From Metabacillus kandeliae (lineage in GTDB: Bacteria; Bacillota; Bacilli; Bacillales; Bacillaceae), in assembly GCF_021166585.1 (NCBI RefSeq), contig NZ_JAJOZE010000007.1:1-64000 (forward strand): DNA of 64,000 nt, read 5' to 3'. Both the position numbers and the translations under genes were made by a program. Shown here one piece after another: positions 15,601 through 24,651 of the stretch. The notes under the pieces were generated by a model. It did not search any database. It was not told where the DNA came from and saw only the letters and a program-made list of their open reading frames with translations. Position 1 is the stretch's first letter. Every line of letters begins with the position of its first letter.

Positions 15601-17013
15601 GTGCCGGAATTTATGAAGGAAGATATGCTGCTTTCCAGCAAAATGGGAGAAAAACTTTATCACGGCTATGCTAAAGATATGCCGATCTTTGATTATCACA
15701 CTCATCTTGATGCAAGGGATATTTGTGAGGATAAGATTTTCAGCAATCCGGCGGAAGTGTGGCTTGCCGGTGATCATTATAAATGGCGCGCAATGAGATG
15801 GCTGGGGATAGAAGAGAAACTGATTACAGGCGATGCAGACGATAAGCAAAAGTTTCTTGCATGGGCGTCATGCGTCCCCAAAACAGCTGGAAATCCGCTC
15901 TTTTTATGGACGCATCTTGAACTGTACCGCTATTTTGGCATAAAAGAGATGCTGAGTGCCGATAATGCCGAAAGGGTCTGGGATGAATGCAGCGAAAAGC
16001 TGAGATCTCGGGAATACTCGGCAAGAAGCTTAATGAGGGCTTTTTCTGTAGAAGTTCTTTGCACAACAGATGACCCGGCCGATTCTCTAGAGCATCATGC
16101 AGCAATGCTGGAGAATTCTTCAAAAACAGATTGTGCTGTGCTGCCTGCCTTTCGTCCCGACAGCATTCTGAATTGCAGCGGGAATCATTTTACGAACTGC
16201 GTGTTGCAGCTCCAGGAAGCATCTTCTCAGCATATTGCCTCTTACAGCGGGCTTCTGACAGCACTAGAAGCAAGAATTAACTTTTTTCATGCCCATGGCT
16301 GCAGGATTTCTGATCACGGATTTTCAGAATTTCCCCTTGTGAAGCAAGAAAAGGTAGATCAAGAGGCCATTTTTCAAAAAGCGATGAACGGCGGGGCAGT
16401 AACAAATGAGGAAGCTGAATCTTTTCAGGGAGAGCTGCTGCTTTTTCTTGCCAGGAAGTATCATTCATTAGGCTGGGCCATGCAGCTTCATATCGGTGCA
16501 GCCAGGAATAACAAAACAGCGGGATTTTTATCAATTGGCAAAGATGCGGGCTTTGATTCAATGCTTGACTTCATGCTCTCAAGAAGAATCAACGCCTTTC
16601 TGGATGCCTTGGACAGAGAAGGGAAACTGCCGAAGACCGTGCTATACAGCTTAAACCCTGTCCATCATGAAGTGCTTGCTTCTGCGATCGGAAATTTCCA
16701 GGGCGGGGGGATAAAAGGCAAATTGCAGCTTGGGGCGGGCTGGTGGTTTAATGATCAGAAGGACGGGATTGAAAGGCAGCTTACATGTCTTGCCAGCATA
16801 GGCCTCATCAGCACATTTATAGGCATGGTCACAGATTCAAGAAGCTTTCTCTCTTTCCCGAGACATGAGTATTTCAGAAGAATTCTCTGCAGCCTGATTG
16901 GCAGCTGGGCAGAAAATGGGGAGCTTCCGATGGATGAAGCCTTTCTTGGAGAAATCATACAGGATATTTGCCTCTATAATGCCAGGGAGTATTTCAGCCT
17001 AAAGATAGAATAA
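15601..17013 (+). CDS. uxaC: Uronate (glucuronate/galacturonate) isomerase UxaC
   Basis: UxaC is an amidohydrolase-fold isomerase that converts D-glucuronate to D-fructuronate and D-galacturonate to D-tagaturonate. The 470-residue length is normal. The N-terminal metal motif IFDYHTHLD (His at about 33 and 35), the segment SLMRAFSVEVLCTTDDPADSLEHH, the conserved MQLHIGAARNN, and the C-terminal MVTDSRSFLSFPRHEYFRR with ENG are all present. The GTG start follows GGGAGGAAGG. It is the last gene of the operon. No uxuA, uxuB, kdgK, kdgA or exuT is nearby, so if this is classical uronate catabolism the other steps must be encoded elsewhere. Confidence 0.95.
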   Translation: MPEFMKEDMLLSSKMGEKLYHGYAKDMPIFDYHTHLDARDICEDKIFSNPAEVWLAGDHYKWRAMRWLGIEEKLITGDADDKQKFLAWASCVPKTAGNPLFLWTHLELYRYFGIKEMLSADNAERVWDECSEKLRSREYSARSLMRAFSVEVLCTTDDPADSLEHHAAMLENSSKTDCAVLPAFRPDSILNCSGNHFTNCVLQLQEASSQHIASYSGLLTALEARINFFHAHGCRISDHGFSEFPLVKQEKVDQEAIFQKAMNGGAVTNEEAESFQGELLLFLARKYHSLGWAMQLHIGAARNNKTAGFLSIGKDAGFDSMLDFMLSRRINAFLDALDREGKLPKTVLYSLNPVHHEVLASAIGNFQGGGIKGKLQLGAGWWFNDQKDGIERQLTCLASIGLISTFIGMVTDSRSFLSFPRHEYFRRILCSLIGSWAENGELPMDEAFLGEIIQDICLYNAREYFSLKIE

Positions 17014-17045
17014 AAAAAGCAGCTTTTTCAAGCTGCTTTTTTTAA
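17012..17045. terminator. Bidirectional terminator between uxaC and the NCS2 permease
   Basis: A symmetrical AAAAGCAGCTT/AAGCTGCTTTT hairpin has A-run and T-run on its two sides and lies between two convergent genes. Confidence 0.9.
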
Positions 17046-17055
17046 TTTGCTATTT

Positions 17056-18339
17056 TTAAAAGGAATGAAAGATAAAATTAGCCAAAAAGAGCACGGCAAT
17101 AATGTAAAGCGGTGCAGTAATCTCTTGTCTGCGCTTCATCGCAATTTTTAAGATGGGATAGGCAATAAAACCAAATGCCATGCCATCCACGATGCTGTAC
17201 GTTAGCGGAATTAGGGCAATGATCAAAAATGCCGGAAAGCTTTCTGTAAAGTCTTCCAGGTTGATTTTTTGAATGCTTTGGATCATCAGACCGCCGATAA
17301 TAATCAGCACTGGAGCAATCGCGCTGTCTGGAACGAGCTTGATAAACGGCAGAAATAGTAAAGAACTGAGAAACAAAAGTCCAGTAGTGATCGCTGTCAG
17401 GCCTGTGCGCCCTCCTGAAGCAATTCCAGCTGCTGTTTCCACAGTGCTTACAGTAGGACTGGTACCGGCAATGCCGGAAAATAATGCTGACAAGGCATTC
17501 GCCTGCAAAGACTTTTTAAATTTGTCAGGTCTTTTAATCATCTCTGTATGCCCATGAACCAAACCGATGTTTTCAAAAACAATGACCATCGTAAGAGAAA
17601 AAACGGCAACCCAGAAACCTGCCTTTACCATAGCGCCAAATGATAATGCCCCAAACACTGATAGATAGGAAGCAAGGGGACTCGCAGCTCCAGCTGTCTC
17701 GTTAGGGTGAATCAGCCCAAAGCAGGCCGCAAGCACCGTTCCGAACACGATGCTGATCAAAAACTCACCTTTTACTTTCCTTGCAAACAAGATGACTGTC
17801 AAAAGGAGAGTAAGAAGTGTTACGATCACATGAGGACTGCTCAAATTTCCAAGCTGAACAAAAGTTGTTTTGCTTGAAACGACAAGCTGGCCTTTTTGAA
17901 GACCGATAAATGTCAGAAAAATACCGACTCCTGCTGTTATCGCCTCTTTTATGGATGCCGGAATAGCAGCAGATAAGATCTCTGTCAGCTTCGTGAAGGC
18001 AATAAGGCAAAACAGAAGACCTGATACTGTTACAGCTGCAAGGCCTTCTTGCCAGGTCAGACCCATTGACTGGCAGACTGTGTACGTAAACAGTGCATTG
18101 ACACCCATGCCAGGGACCAGAATAATCGGCGTTTTGCCGATAAATCCCATAAGAAGACAGCCTGCAACAGCTGAAATAACAGTTGCCAGCATCCCTGCTT
18201 CAAGCGGTATTCCCGCGTCGGAAAGAATGGACGCGTTCACAGCTACGATATAAACGATCGTGACAAAAGATACCGCACCAGCCAGTATCTCTCTTTTAAA
18301 TGTTGTATCATTCTCCTTCAATTGAAAATAGTTTTTCAA
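17056..18339 (-). CDS. NCS2/AzgA-type purine permease (PbuG/PbuO-like)
   Basis: This 427-residue integral membrane protein of the AzgA branch of the NCS2 family imports purine bases (hypoxanthine, guanine or adenine). It begins with the family start NYFQLKENDTTFKREILAGAVSFVTIVYIVAVN. It has the PGMGVNALFTYTVC segment in the substrate site and the second-repeat motif SGIAGTSPTVSTVETAAGIASGG, plus about 12 to 14 hydrophobic helices. The TTG start follows AAAGGAAGG. I looked for a purine riboswitch in the leader and did not find one, which argues against a PbuG-type control and for a PbuO-like paralogue. Confidence 0.9.
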   Translation of the reverse strand: MKNYFQLKENDTTFKREILAGAVSFVTIVYIVAVNASILSDAGIPLEAGMLATVISAVAGCLLMGFIGKTPIILVPGMGVNALFTYTVCQSMGLTWQEGLAAVTVSGLLFCLIAFTKLTEILSAAIPASIKEAITAGVGIFLTFIGLQKGQLVVSSKTTFVQLGNLSSPHVIVTLLTLLLTVILFARKVKGEFLISIVFGTVLAACFGLIHPNETAGAASPLASYLSVFGALSFGAMVKAGFWVAVFSLTMVIVFENIGLVHGHTEMIKRPDKFKKSLQANALSALFSGIAGTSPTVSTVETAAGIASGGRTGLTAITTGLLFLSSLLFLPFIKLVPDSAIAPVLIIIGGLMIQSIQKINLEDFTESFPAFLIIALIPLTYSIVDGMAFGFIAYPILKIAMKRRQEITAPLYIIAVLFLANFIFHSF

Positions 18340-18408
18340 AGGAACCTTCCTTTAAAAACGAACCCTCGACCCAACCCATGATACCGGCACAGCCGATTCA
18401 CAATAAGC

Positions 18409-18417
18409 ATTATACCA
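18409..18417 (-). promoter_or_regulatory. Extended -10 promoter of the NCS2 permease
   Basis: The minus strand reads TGGTATAAT, a perfect -10 with the TGn extension, about 70 bases upstream of the TTG start. The -35 is weak. Confidence 0.5.
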
Positions 18418-18564
18418 GCAAGGCTGAAAAGATGCACGGGGCAAATCAGGTTCGCAGGCAAATTTTTCTTCCTAATTTTAAAATTCTCTTCTTCAAAAAA
18501 GGAATAGGCCATATTGAACAGAAATAAGTATCCTGTGGATGAAAAAATAAAAAAGGAGCACATT

Positions 18565-19887
18565 ATGGCCCAATTAGAAACAAAAGCACAGCTGCAGCAA
18601 AAAGAAAATGTTTGGAAGCTTTTTTTATCCCTTCCAATCCTGTCGTGGGCATTGTTTGATTTTTCTACTACTATTTTCTCCTCTAATATTATTACGATCT
18701 TTTTCCCTTTTTATTTGCAGGAAACGATTGGAGAGAGTGAAAGGCTGAATCAAATCGCAAGTACGTTTATTTCATATGCCAATTCACTTGCCAGCTTGTT
18801 TTTGGTGCTTTTTTCTCCGCTGTTTGGCGTTTTGATTGACAGAAGCGGCAAAAAGAAAAAGTACATCATTCCATTTACGCTGCTTGGTGTGTTTTTCACA
18901 GTCATGATGGGCATTTTTGCAGTCATTCCTTCTTCTGGGCAGATTTTCAGCCTGCCGGCAACGCTCGTTTTCGTGATTATTTGTTTTGTTATCGCCCAAT
19001 TTTTTTACTCTTCCAGCAATATTTTTTATGATTCTATGATTTCAGATTTAACAGTAAAGCAGAACATCCCTCTAATTTCCGGCTTTGGTGTCGCTGTAGG
19101 CTACATCGGGACGCTCGTAGGCCTGCTGGTTTATCCGTTTGTCGGAGATTCCGGCTTTCATAAAGCTTTCATACCGACGGCCGTGCTGTATCTCGTATTC
19201 TCTCTTCCGCTTATGATTTTTGTAAAGGACAAGCAGAAGCCTGCCGCTGAAACCAGCAAAAAATCGTTTCTAAGCGGATACCGGGAAATTTATGAGACGT
19301 TTTTGGAGATGAAGAAATTCCGGGAAATTTTTCTTTTCATGATTGCTTTTTTCTTTATCAGTGACGCGCTTTCTACAGCCATTGCCATGATGGCGGTTTA
19401 TGCAAAGGCCATCGCAGGTTTTACAACAGGGCAATTTATCATTCTATATCTTGTATCAACACTTTCAAGCATTCTCGGATCCTTTGTCTTCGGGTACATT
19501 ACAAAAAGGATCGGTCCTAAAAAGGCCATTGGCTACATTGCTGGGATCCTTCTGATTGCGCTGATGATGGCTGTATTTGTACAGGCGCAGTGGATGTTCT
19601 GGCTCGCCGGCAGTCTTTTTGGCGTTTCACTCGGAAGCATGTGGGTGGCATCCCGCACATTTATCGTTTATTTGACTCCTGAGGAAAAGAGGGGGCAGTT
19701 CTTCGGACTGTTTGCTTTTTCCGGCAAAGTTTCTGCCATTGCTGGCCCGCTTTTATACGGAACCATTACATTTGTTTTCAAGGATTATGGAAACCTGGCA
19801 AGCAGAATGGCACTTGGTTCGCTGATGGTGCTGGTTCTGATCGGGCTTCTCATTCACCGGAGGGTTGTGCAGCATACAGACAGATAG
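18565..19887 (+). CDS. UMF1/Atg22-like MFS transporter
   Basis: This 440-residue major facilitator protein has 12 predicted membrane helices. The N-terminal WALFDFSTTIFSSNIITIFFPFYLQ and the internal FYDSMISDL with GFGVAVGYIGTLVGL are typical of the UMF1 group (the bacterial relatives of Atg22/YxiO). Substrates are unknown for the group. The second half has YITKRIGPKKAIGYIAG and SLGSMWVASRTFIVYLTPEEKRGQFFGLFAFSGK. I chose the ATG at 18565 because AAAAGGAGCAC is seven bases upstream. No clear operon partner is present. Confidence 0.87.
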   Translation: MAQLETKAQLQQKENVWKLFLSLPILSWALFDFSTTIFSSNIITIFFPFYLQETIGESERLNQIASTFISYANSLASLFLVLFSPLFGVLIDRSGKKKKYIIPFTLLGVFFTVMMGIFAVIPSSGQIFSLPATLVFVIICFVIAQFFYSSSNIFYDSMISDLTVKQNIPLISGFGVAVGYIGTLVGLLVYPFVGDSGFHKAFIPTAVLYLVFSLPLMIFVKDKQKPAAETSKKSFLSGYREIYETFLEMKKFREIFLFMIAFFFISDALSTAIAMMAVYAKAIAGFTTGQFIILYLVSTLSSILGSFVFGYITKRIGPKKAIGYIAGILLIALMMAVFVQAQWMFWLAGSLFGVSLGSMWVASRTFIVYLTPEEKRGQFFGLFAFSGKVSAIAGPLLYGTITFVFKDYGNLASRMALGSLMVLVLIGLLIHRRVVQHTDR

Positions 19888-19961
19888 ATACCCCGGCACA
19901 ACTGAGCCCGCCCTTTCATATGATGCAGCAAGAGAGATGAAGCGAAAGGGTGTGGGGTCCC

Positions 19962-20612
19962 ATGGCTCGTAAAGTATGGGGAGTTGATTCGGCCAGAAAA
20001 GTCGATCAGGTGCTGCTGAGCTGTGTCCTGCAAAACTTCGGAACGCCGAAATTCTGGGGCAGGTATTTAACTGATATTTCCAATGTCTCCAGAGGGCTGA
20101 CTAAAATGGAAATCAGCTTTTTGAGAAGCCATCATATCAAGGTTTTGCCGATTTATAATGTGTTTGACCAGGCGATCGGAAGAGAAAAGGCTGTAACAGC
20201 TGTCAGAAATGCTGTTTTCCATGCAAGGCGTCTCGGAATTCCGAAAGAAACCGCTATTTTTGCTAATGTTGAAAGCTTTTTTTCTGTTGATTCGGAATGG
20301 CTGTCGGGCTGGATAGAAACGATGGTCTCTGCTGGCTACAGGCCCGGTTTTTACCATGATCCTGTAAGCGGAAGCTTTCCTGCTGCCTATTGTGAAGCTG
20401 TGAAGAAAAATCCCCAGACAGCTGTGCAAAGCATCTTATGGAGCGCTGAACCGCAAACAGGCGTCAGCACTGAAAAGAAAGCACCGAAATTTCAGCCGGC
20501 CCTTCCGAACTGCAAAGCAAATACCTGGATTTGGCAATACGGCAGGGAAGCTGATGCATGCTCCATTGATACCAATCTTGCAGATGAACGGGTATTAAAA
20601 TATTTATATTAA
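19962..20612 (+). CDS. DUF1906 (Rv2525c-like glycoside hydrolase-like) protein
   Basis: This protein of about 216 residues resembles the DUF1906 family, a TIM-barrel fold related to GH25-type lysozymes. Blocks seen are WGVDSARKVDQVLLSCVLQNFGTPKFWGRYL at the start, SRGLTKMEISFLRSHHIKVLPIYNVF, the GxxAIFANVESFFSVDSEWLSGWIETM strand with candidate acidic residues, and the terminal WIWQYGREADACSIDTNLAD. There is no signal peptide, so it is cytoplasmic or spore-associated, unlike secreted members. Enzymatic activity is unproven for the family. The ATG at 19962 is preferred; a GTG at 19950 directly abuts the AAAGGGTG site. Confidence 0.8.
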   Translation: MARKVWGVDSARKVDQVLLSCVLQNFGTPKFWGRYLTDISNVSRGLTKMEISFLRSHHIKVLPIYNVFDQAIGREKAVTAVRNAVFHARRLGIPKETAIFANVESFFSVDSEWLSGWIETMVSAGYRPGFYHDPVSGSFPAAYCEAVKKNPQTAVQSILWSAEPQTGVSTEKKAPKFQPALPNCKANTWIWQYGREADACSIDTNLADERVLKYLY

Positions 20613-20635
20613 AGGATGAACGACTTTCCAGCCGC

Positions 20636-20662
20636 TAAATGAAACAGGATTTATGCCGATAT
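20636..20662 (+). promoter_or_regulatory. SigD (flagellar/chemotaxis) promoter of cheV
   Basis: TAAA at 20636-20639, a 15-base spacer, and GCCGATAT at 20655-20662 match the SigD consensus exactly. It lies 47 bases upstream of the cheV start. Confidence 0.88.
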
Positions 20663-20708
20663 AAAGCATAGAAGAATTCAAAAGTGTGCACATGGAAGGA
20701 CGAATAGG

Positions 20709-21614
20709 ATGAATCAGCAAAAAGGGATCTTATTGGAATCAGGAACAAATGAACTGGAACTGGTGGAATTTAGCGTCGGCACTAATAAATTTGGCATTAA
20801 TGTCATAAAAGTAAAAGAGATTATTCAGCCGGTTGCCGTTACACCTGTTCCTCATTCACATCCTCATGTAGAGGGGATTATTGAGCTCCGGGGAGAAGTT
20901 CTGCCTGTTGTGAATGTTGCAAAAGCACTGAATCGCGAACCGCAGCCGCAAACCCGCGCCAGCAAATTTATCGTGACAGAATTTAATAAGCAGAAGATGG
21001 TTTTTCATGTGGATTCTGTTACGCAAATCCATCGTATTTCCTGGAACGAAATTGAAAAGCCATCCCAAATGTACCAGGGACTTGAAAGCCATGTAACAGG
21101 TGTGATAAAGCTGAAAGGCGAAATGCTGCTCCTGCTGGATTTTGAAAAAATCGTTGTGGATATTACCCCAGAGTACGGTGTAACTGTTGAACAGGTTAAA
21201 AAGCTTGGAACAAGAGAGCGCTCTGAAAAGAGACTGGTTGTAGCAGAAGATTCACCGCTTCTCCGCAAGCTGCTGCAGGAAACGCTGAACGAAGCGGGCT
21301 TTTACCATTTGGAATTTTTTGAAAATGGACAAGATGCACTGCATTATCTTCAATCCATTGTAAATGAAGGAACAGAAATAACGGATAGAGTACAGCTCGT
21401 GATTACAGACATTGAAATGCCGCAAATGGACGGGCATCATCTGACGAAAAGAATAAAGGACACGGCAGGACTTGCAAAGCTTCCTGTCATTATTTTCTCA
21501 TCCCTTATTACAGATGATTTGCTTCATAAAGGCGCAATGGTTGGAGCTGAAGCGCAAGTGTCCAAGCCGGAAATTGCAGAACTTGTTTCAAAAATAGATC
21601 AGTTTATTTTATAA
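20709..21614 (+). CDS. cheV: Chemotaxis coupling protein CheV
   Basis: CheV couples chemoreceptors to the CheA kinase and adapts when phosphorylated. The 301-residue product has an N-terminal CheW domain (about 10-155, with IIELRGEVLPVVNV and VTGVIKLKGEMLLLLDFEKI) and a C-terminal receiver domain (about 175-300, with AEDSPLLRKLL, the phospho-acceptor VITDIEMPQMDG at Asp about 234, and VSKP lysine). Order and length match B. subtilis CheV. The exact SigD promoter upstream places it in the motility regulon. Confidence 0.97.
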   Translation: MNQQKGILLESGTNELELVEFSVGTNKFGINVIKVKEIIQPVAVTPVPHSHPHVEGIIELRGEVLPVVNVAKALNREPQPQTRASKFIVTEFNKQKMVFHVDSVTQIHRISWNEIEKPSQMYQGLESHVTGVIKLKGEMLLLLDFEKIVVDITPEYGVTVEQVKKLGTRERSEKRLVVAEDSPLLRKLLQETLNEAGFYHLEFFENGQDALHYLQSIVNEGTEITDRVQLVITDIEMPQMDGHHLTKRIKDTAGLAKLPVIIFSSLITDDLLHKGAMVGAEAQVSKPEIAELVSKIDQFIL

Positions 21615-21776
21615 TTTAGGTAACAGCCAGTTAGAGGCATTGCAGCAAAAGTACCCAGCCGTTCGGGGAAATGAACTGCTTGTTATACAAACAGGAAGGT
21701 CTTGCGTATTCCTTTCTGTTGGTGTAGTCTTCAAGCAGGAGCAATGAAGGGTAAACGCTTTAGGGAGGTGCTTCCG

Positions 21777-22337
21777 CTGAATTTAATTGATGAAGCAAGG
21801 CGCTATGCTGAACAAATGCACCAGGGACAGGTCCGGAAATTATCCGGAAAACCGTATTTCTCTCATGTGGAAAACGTGGCAACCATCCTGATGAAAGCTG
21901 GAGCCGGCAAAGAATTAATTGCTGCGGGCTATCTTCATGACACAGTGGAGGACACACAAACCTCACCACTTGAGCTTGAAGAGCTTTTTGGCACAAAAGT
22001 AGCTGATCTTGTGTCTTCTAACACAGAAGACAAGCGTTTAAGCTGGGAAGAACGAAAGCTTCACACAATACAGGCGATACAAAGCCTGTCGCTCGAAGAA
22101 AGATGCCTGCTTGCTGCTGACAAGCTTGATAACGTAAAAAGCCTTCATGAAGCCTGGAAGAAAAGCGGGGAAGAGATTTGGTCCCACTTCAAAAGAGGAA
22201 GAGATCAGCAAGGGTGGTATTATCAGTCTGTGTCTGAACAGCTGTTTAAAAATTTGGAGACAAAGGATATTCCGACATATTTCTTCTCTTTAAAGCGCTG
22301 TATCGATGATTTATTTCCATTATCCAAGACAGTATAA
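21777..22337 (+). CDS. RelA/SpoT-like HD-domain hydrolase with probable CTG start
   Basis: This small HD phosphohydrolase (186 residues) resembles the hydrolase half of RelA/SpoT and the Mesh1 group. The hallmark motifs are PYFSHVENVATIL, AGYLHDTVEDTQTS (HD pair and ED) and LAADKLDNVKSL. It lacks synthetase and TGS domains. Substrate could be (p)ppGpp or another nucleotide. The likely start is CTG at 21777: the near-perfect AGGGAGGTG at 21762-21770 gives eight-base spacing, and the protein then begins NLIDEARRYAEQMHQGQ just as homologues do. In-frame alternatives are GTG 21768 (inside the ribosome binding site) and ATG 21744, which has an AGGAG only two bases away. Confidence 0.85.
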   Translation: MNLIDEARRYAEQMHQGQVRKLSGKPYFSHVENVATILMKAGAGKELIAAGYLHDTVEDTQTSPLELEELFGTKVADLVSSNTEDKRLSWEERKLHTIQAIQSLSLEERCLLAADKLDNVKSLHEAWKKSGEEIWSHFKRGRDQQGWYYQSVSEQLFKNLETKDIPTYFFSLKRCIDDLFPLSKTV

Positions 22338-22347
22338 AAACATAGAA

Positions 22348-22385
22348 TGCAAAAAGCATGCCCATTAAGGAGCATGCTTTTTGCA
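22348..22385. terminator. Bidirectional terminator between the HD hydrolase and ykyB
   Basis: A 14-bp perfect stem, TGCAAAAAGCATGC and its complement, with a ten-base loop carries A- and T-rich sides and lies between convergent genes. Confidence 0.9.
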
Positions 22386-22406
22386 ATTATGTGAGGCCGT
22401 TCATTC

Positions 22407-22883
22407 TTAAAAATAGCTTTCGCCAAGCCGCTTAAAGACGGGCTTGCTGTATACAGGCTCCTTTTTCTGGCCTGCCTTGCTGCGAGGGCTCTGCTGCTCT
22501 TTCAGACCGGTGTATTGCTGAAGAAGGGCTTTCGCTTTGGTAAGGGACAAATGAGTTTTGGGGTTTCGGTAGGCGGCATCAAGTTCTCCAAGATGCGGCA
22601 ATTGATGGAAGTCTTCCTTTGTAGGAGGCATATGAAAATAATATTGGCCAGCTGAAACAAGAACATCTGACTGCTGACGGCTGTATTTTGGATTTTGGGA
22701 AAAGTGCAATCCTTTTTTAAAGGCTTTTCCTTCTGAGAGCAGCTTTAACAAAGCTCTCTTTTTTAGCAAATAAAGAAACTTTGGATTAGGAGCTGTTTTA
22801 GCATGTTTGTTTACTACAAATATGGCTTTGGATAAATTTTCAATTGTGGGTTCATATGAGAAGGAACTATTTTGGTCTTCCAT
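22407..22883 (-). CDS. ykyB: YkyB-family protein
   Basis: This 158-residue protein matches B. subtilis YkyB in length, sequence style and location near cheV. Key blocks are TIENLSKAIFVVNKHAKTAPNPKFLYLLKKRALLKLL and YYFHMPPTKEDFHQLPHLG. It is soluble and basic, especially the C-terminal 35 residues. No function is established; the family is restricted to Bacillaceae. The start ATG at 22883 follows AGAAAGAATGG-type sequence with a modest ribosome binding site. Confidence 0.9.
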   Translation of the reverse strand: MEDQNSSFSYEPTIENLSKAIFVVNKHAKTAPNPKFLYLLKKRALLKLLSEGKAFKKGLHFSQNPKYSRQQSDVLVSAGQYYFHMPPTKEDFHQLPHLGELDAAYRNPKTHLSLTKAKALLQQYTGLKEQQSPRSKAGQKKEPVYSKPVFKRLGESYF

Positions 22884-23104
22884 TCTTTCTCTCCTTTATT
22901 CTGTTAGTGTTCCGTTATTAGCATTGCCTGCGAAATGCCGGCTAATAACAGCCATCTCTGCTGGTTATCTCTCATTATACTTTTTGGAAACGAGAATGCA
23001 ACCGTCCTAAAGCTGCTGTTTCTTTTGGCTTATAAGGAAAAAATAACCAGGAGAAAATATAATGCTGAATTTCAAAATTAGCTTGCGCAGCTCTTACCCT
23101 CTTC

Positions 23105-24613
23105 TTATTCACTGGCAGCCTGACCGGCATTTTTACTTTGCATGATGTCTAGAAATAGTTGGGCGTAGTAAGGATCCCATTGGGTTCCTTTGCCTTTTTC
23201 AATAATCTGAAGGGCTTTGTGCACAGGCATGCCATCCCGGTAGGGCCTGTCTGATGTCATGGCATCAAATGCATCAGCCACAGCAAGGATCCTGCCGAAC
23301 ACAGGGATATCATTCCCTTTTTTTCCTTCAGGATAACCTAATCCGTCAAATCTTTCGTGATGATAGCGCACCCCAGGGATAAGAGAAGCCATTGCATCCG
23401 CCGGCTGAACCTTCGAAAGGATGCTTGCGCCAATCACTGGGTGCTTTTTGATTTCTTCAAATTCTTCCTCTGTTAAGCGGCCTTCCTTCAAAAGGATATC
23501 ATCACGTATTCCTATTTTTCCTACATCGTGAAGCAAAGCGGATTTTTTCAGCTGTTCAAGCTCACTGTGCTGCAAGCCAGCTGATTCTCCTATAATCACA
23601 GCATATTCACTGACCCTGACAGAATGTCCTGCTGTGTTAATATCCTTTGCATCAAGAGCGACAGCAAGGGTATGGAAGAAGCTGTCAAGCAGTTCGGAAT
23701 TAATTTTGTCCCGCTCCTTCAAACCATCAATCATTTGATTATACCCTGCAATCAATCTGGAAAACTCGTCTGAATAAATTTCTCCTTTATAAGAAAAATC
23801 GCCTTTTTCTACTTGGCGTATGCCATGAAGCAGGCTTGTAATCGGATCAACGATGTTGTGAAAAAGCAAATAGGCGCCAAGTACAGAGAAGAGGAGGGAC
23901 ATCACGAGGACAATCCCGGCCCAGCGCCAGTATTCACCGGAAATGGAAAGCCCGGCCTCTGTAATATGTACCTGTGTGGCAAGGCTGAAAAGTACTAGGG
24001 GAAAAACTCCGATATAGATGGCACTGAACATGATTTTATGCCTGATGGAAACATAGACATTCGCTTCCATAGCAAGATCAATTTTATGTATTTTAAACGT
24101 TCTTTCTTTCAGTATATTCAATACAGGCTTAATAGCCTGTGAGGAAAGAAAGAATTCGATCACTGAGTGCATGCCGGCTATTAGAATCGCACCAAGCATG
24201 GCAAGAAACACATAATAAACAGGAAAATTTAAGAGCTTCCATTTTATAGAGAGAATGGTCAGCAGAAGCGCAGGGATAGAAAACCCAAAAAGATGAGGTC
24301 CGTAAATCCTGAATACCGTATACATGGGAAATTGGTGAGCTCTTTTATAGGCTGAAACCAGGGCGTCAGCAGGTGGAAGATCAGTTAGAAGCACATCTCT
24401 GATCGGTCTTGTGTGAAAAGTAAAGAAAGCGAGTTCCGCAAGAATCATCACTGCAAAAGATACGCTCAGAATGCCGCCTAAAAGGAGCATTTCATTTCCT
24501 GTCATGCGAAGTGTTGAAAACATAAAAATGGCACCGATGCCAAACACTGCTGCGGCCGAACCGATCAAATAATTTTTCACTGCTGTCCGGAAAAAATTCC
24601 TGTAAACCATCAT
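23105..24613 (-). CDS. Membrane HD-GYP domain protein (putative c-di-GMP phosphodiesterase)
   Basis: This 502-residue signalling protein has about six to seven membrane helices in the first 255 residues, a HAMP-like linker (about 255-305), and a C-terminal HD-GYP domain. The motifs are intact: AGHSVRVSEYA, LLHDVGKIGI with the HD pair at about 362, KKHPVIGA, and HHERFDGLGYP at about 418-428, then AVADAFDAMTSDRPYR. Such domains hydrolyse c-di-GMP to GMP using a two- or three-iron site. I prefer ATG at 24613 over the GTG at 24622, which is only two bases from the weak AAAGG. It may be read through toward ykyB. Confidence 0.9.
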   Translation of the reverse strand: MMVYRNFFRTAVKNYLIGSAAAVFGIGAIFMFSTLRMTGNEMLLLGGILSVSFAVMILAELAFFTFHTRPIRDVLLTDLPPADALVSAYKRAHQFPMYTVFRIYGPHLFGFSIPALLLTILSIKWKLLNFPVYYVFLAMLGAILIAGMHSVIEFFLSSQAIKPVLNILKERTFKIHKIDLAMEANVYVSIRHKIMFSAIYIGVFPLVLFSLATQVHITEAGLSISGEYWRWAGIVLVMSLLFSVLGAYLLFHNIVDPITSLLHGIRQVEKGDFSYKGEIYSDEFSRLIAGYNQMIDGLKERDKINSELLDSFFHTLAVALDAKDINTAGHSVRVSEYAVIIGESAGLQHSELEQLKKSALLHDVGKIGIRDDILLKEGRLTEEEFEEIKKHPVIGASILSKVQPADAMASLIPGVRYHHERFDGLGYPEGKKGNDIPVFGRILAVADAFDAMTSDRPYRDGMPVHKALQIIEKGKGTQWDPYYAQLFLDIMQSKNAGQAASE

Positions 24614-24651
24614 GCTTGACACAACCTTTATCTCATTAGCATTTCATACCT

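Noticed and set aside
18340-18564. Purine riboswitch ahead of the NCS2 permease
   Set aside because: The conserved loop and junction sequences of the guanine/adenine riboswitch were not found in the leader.
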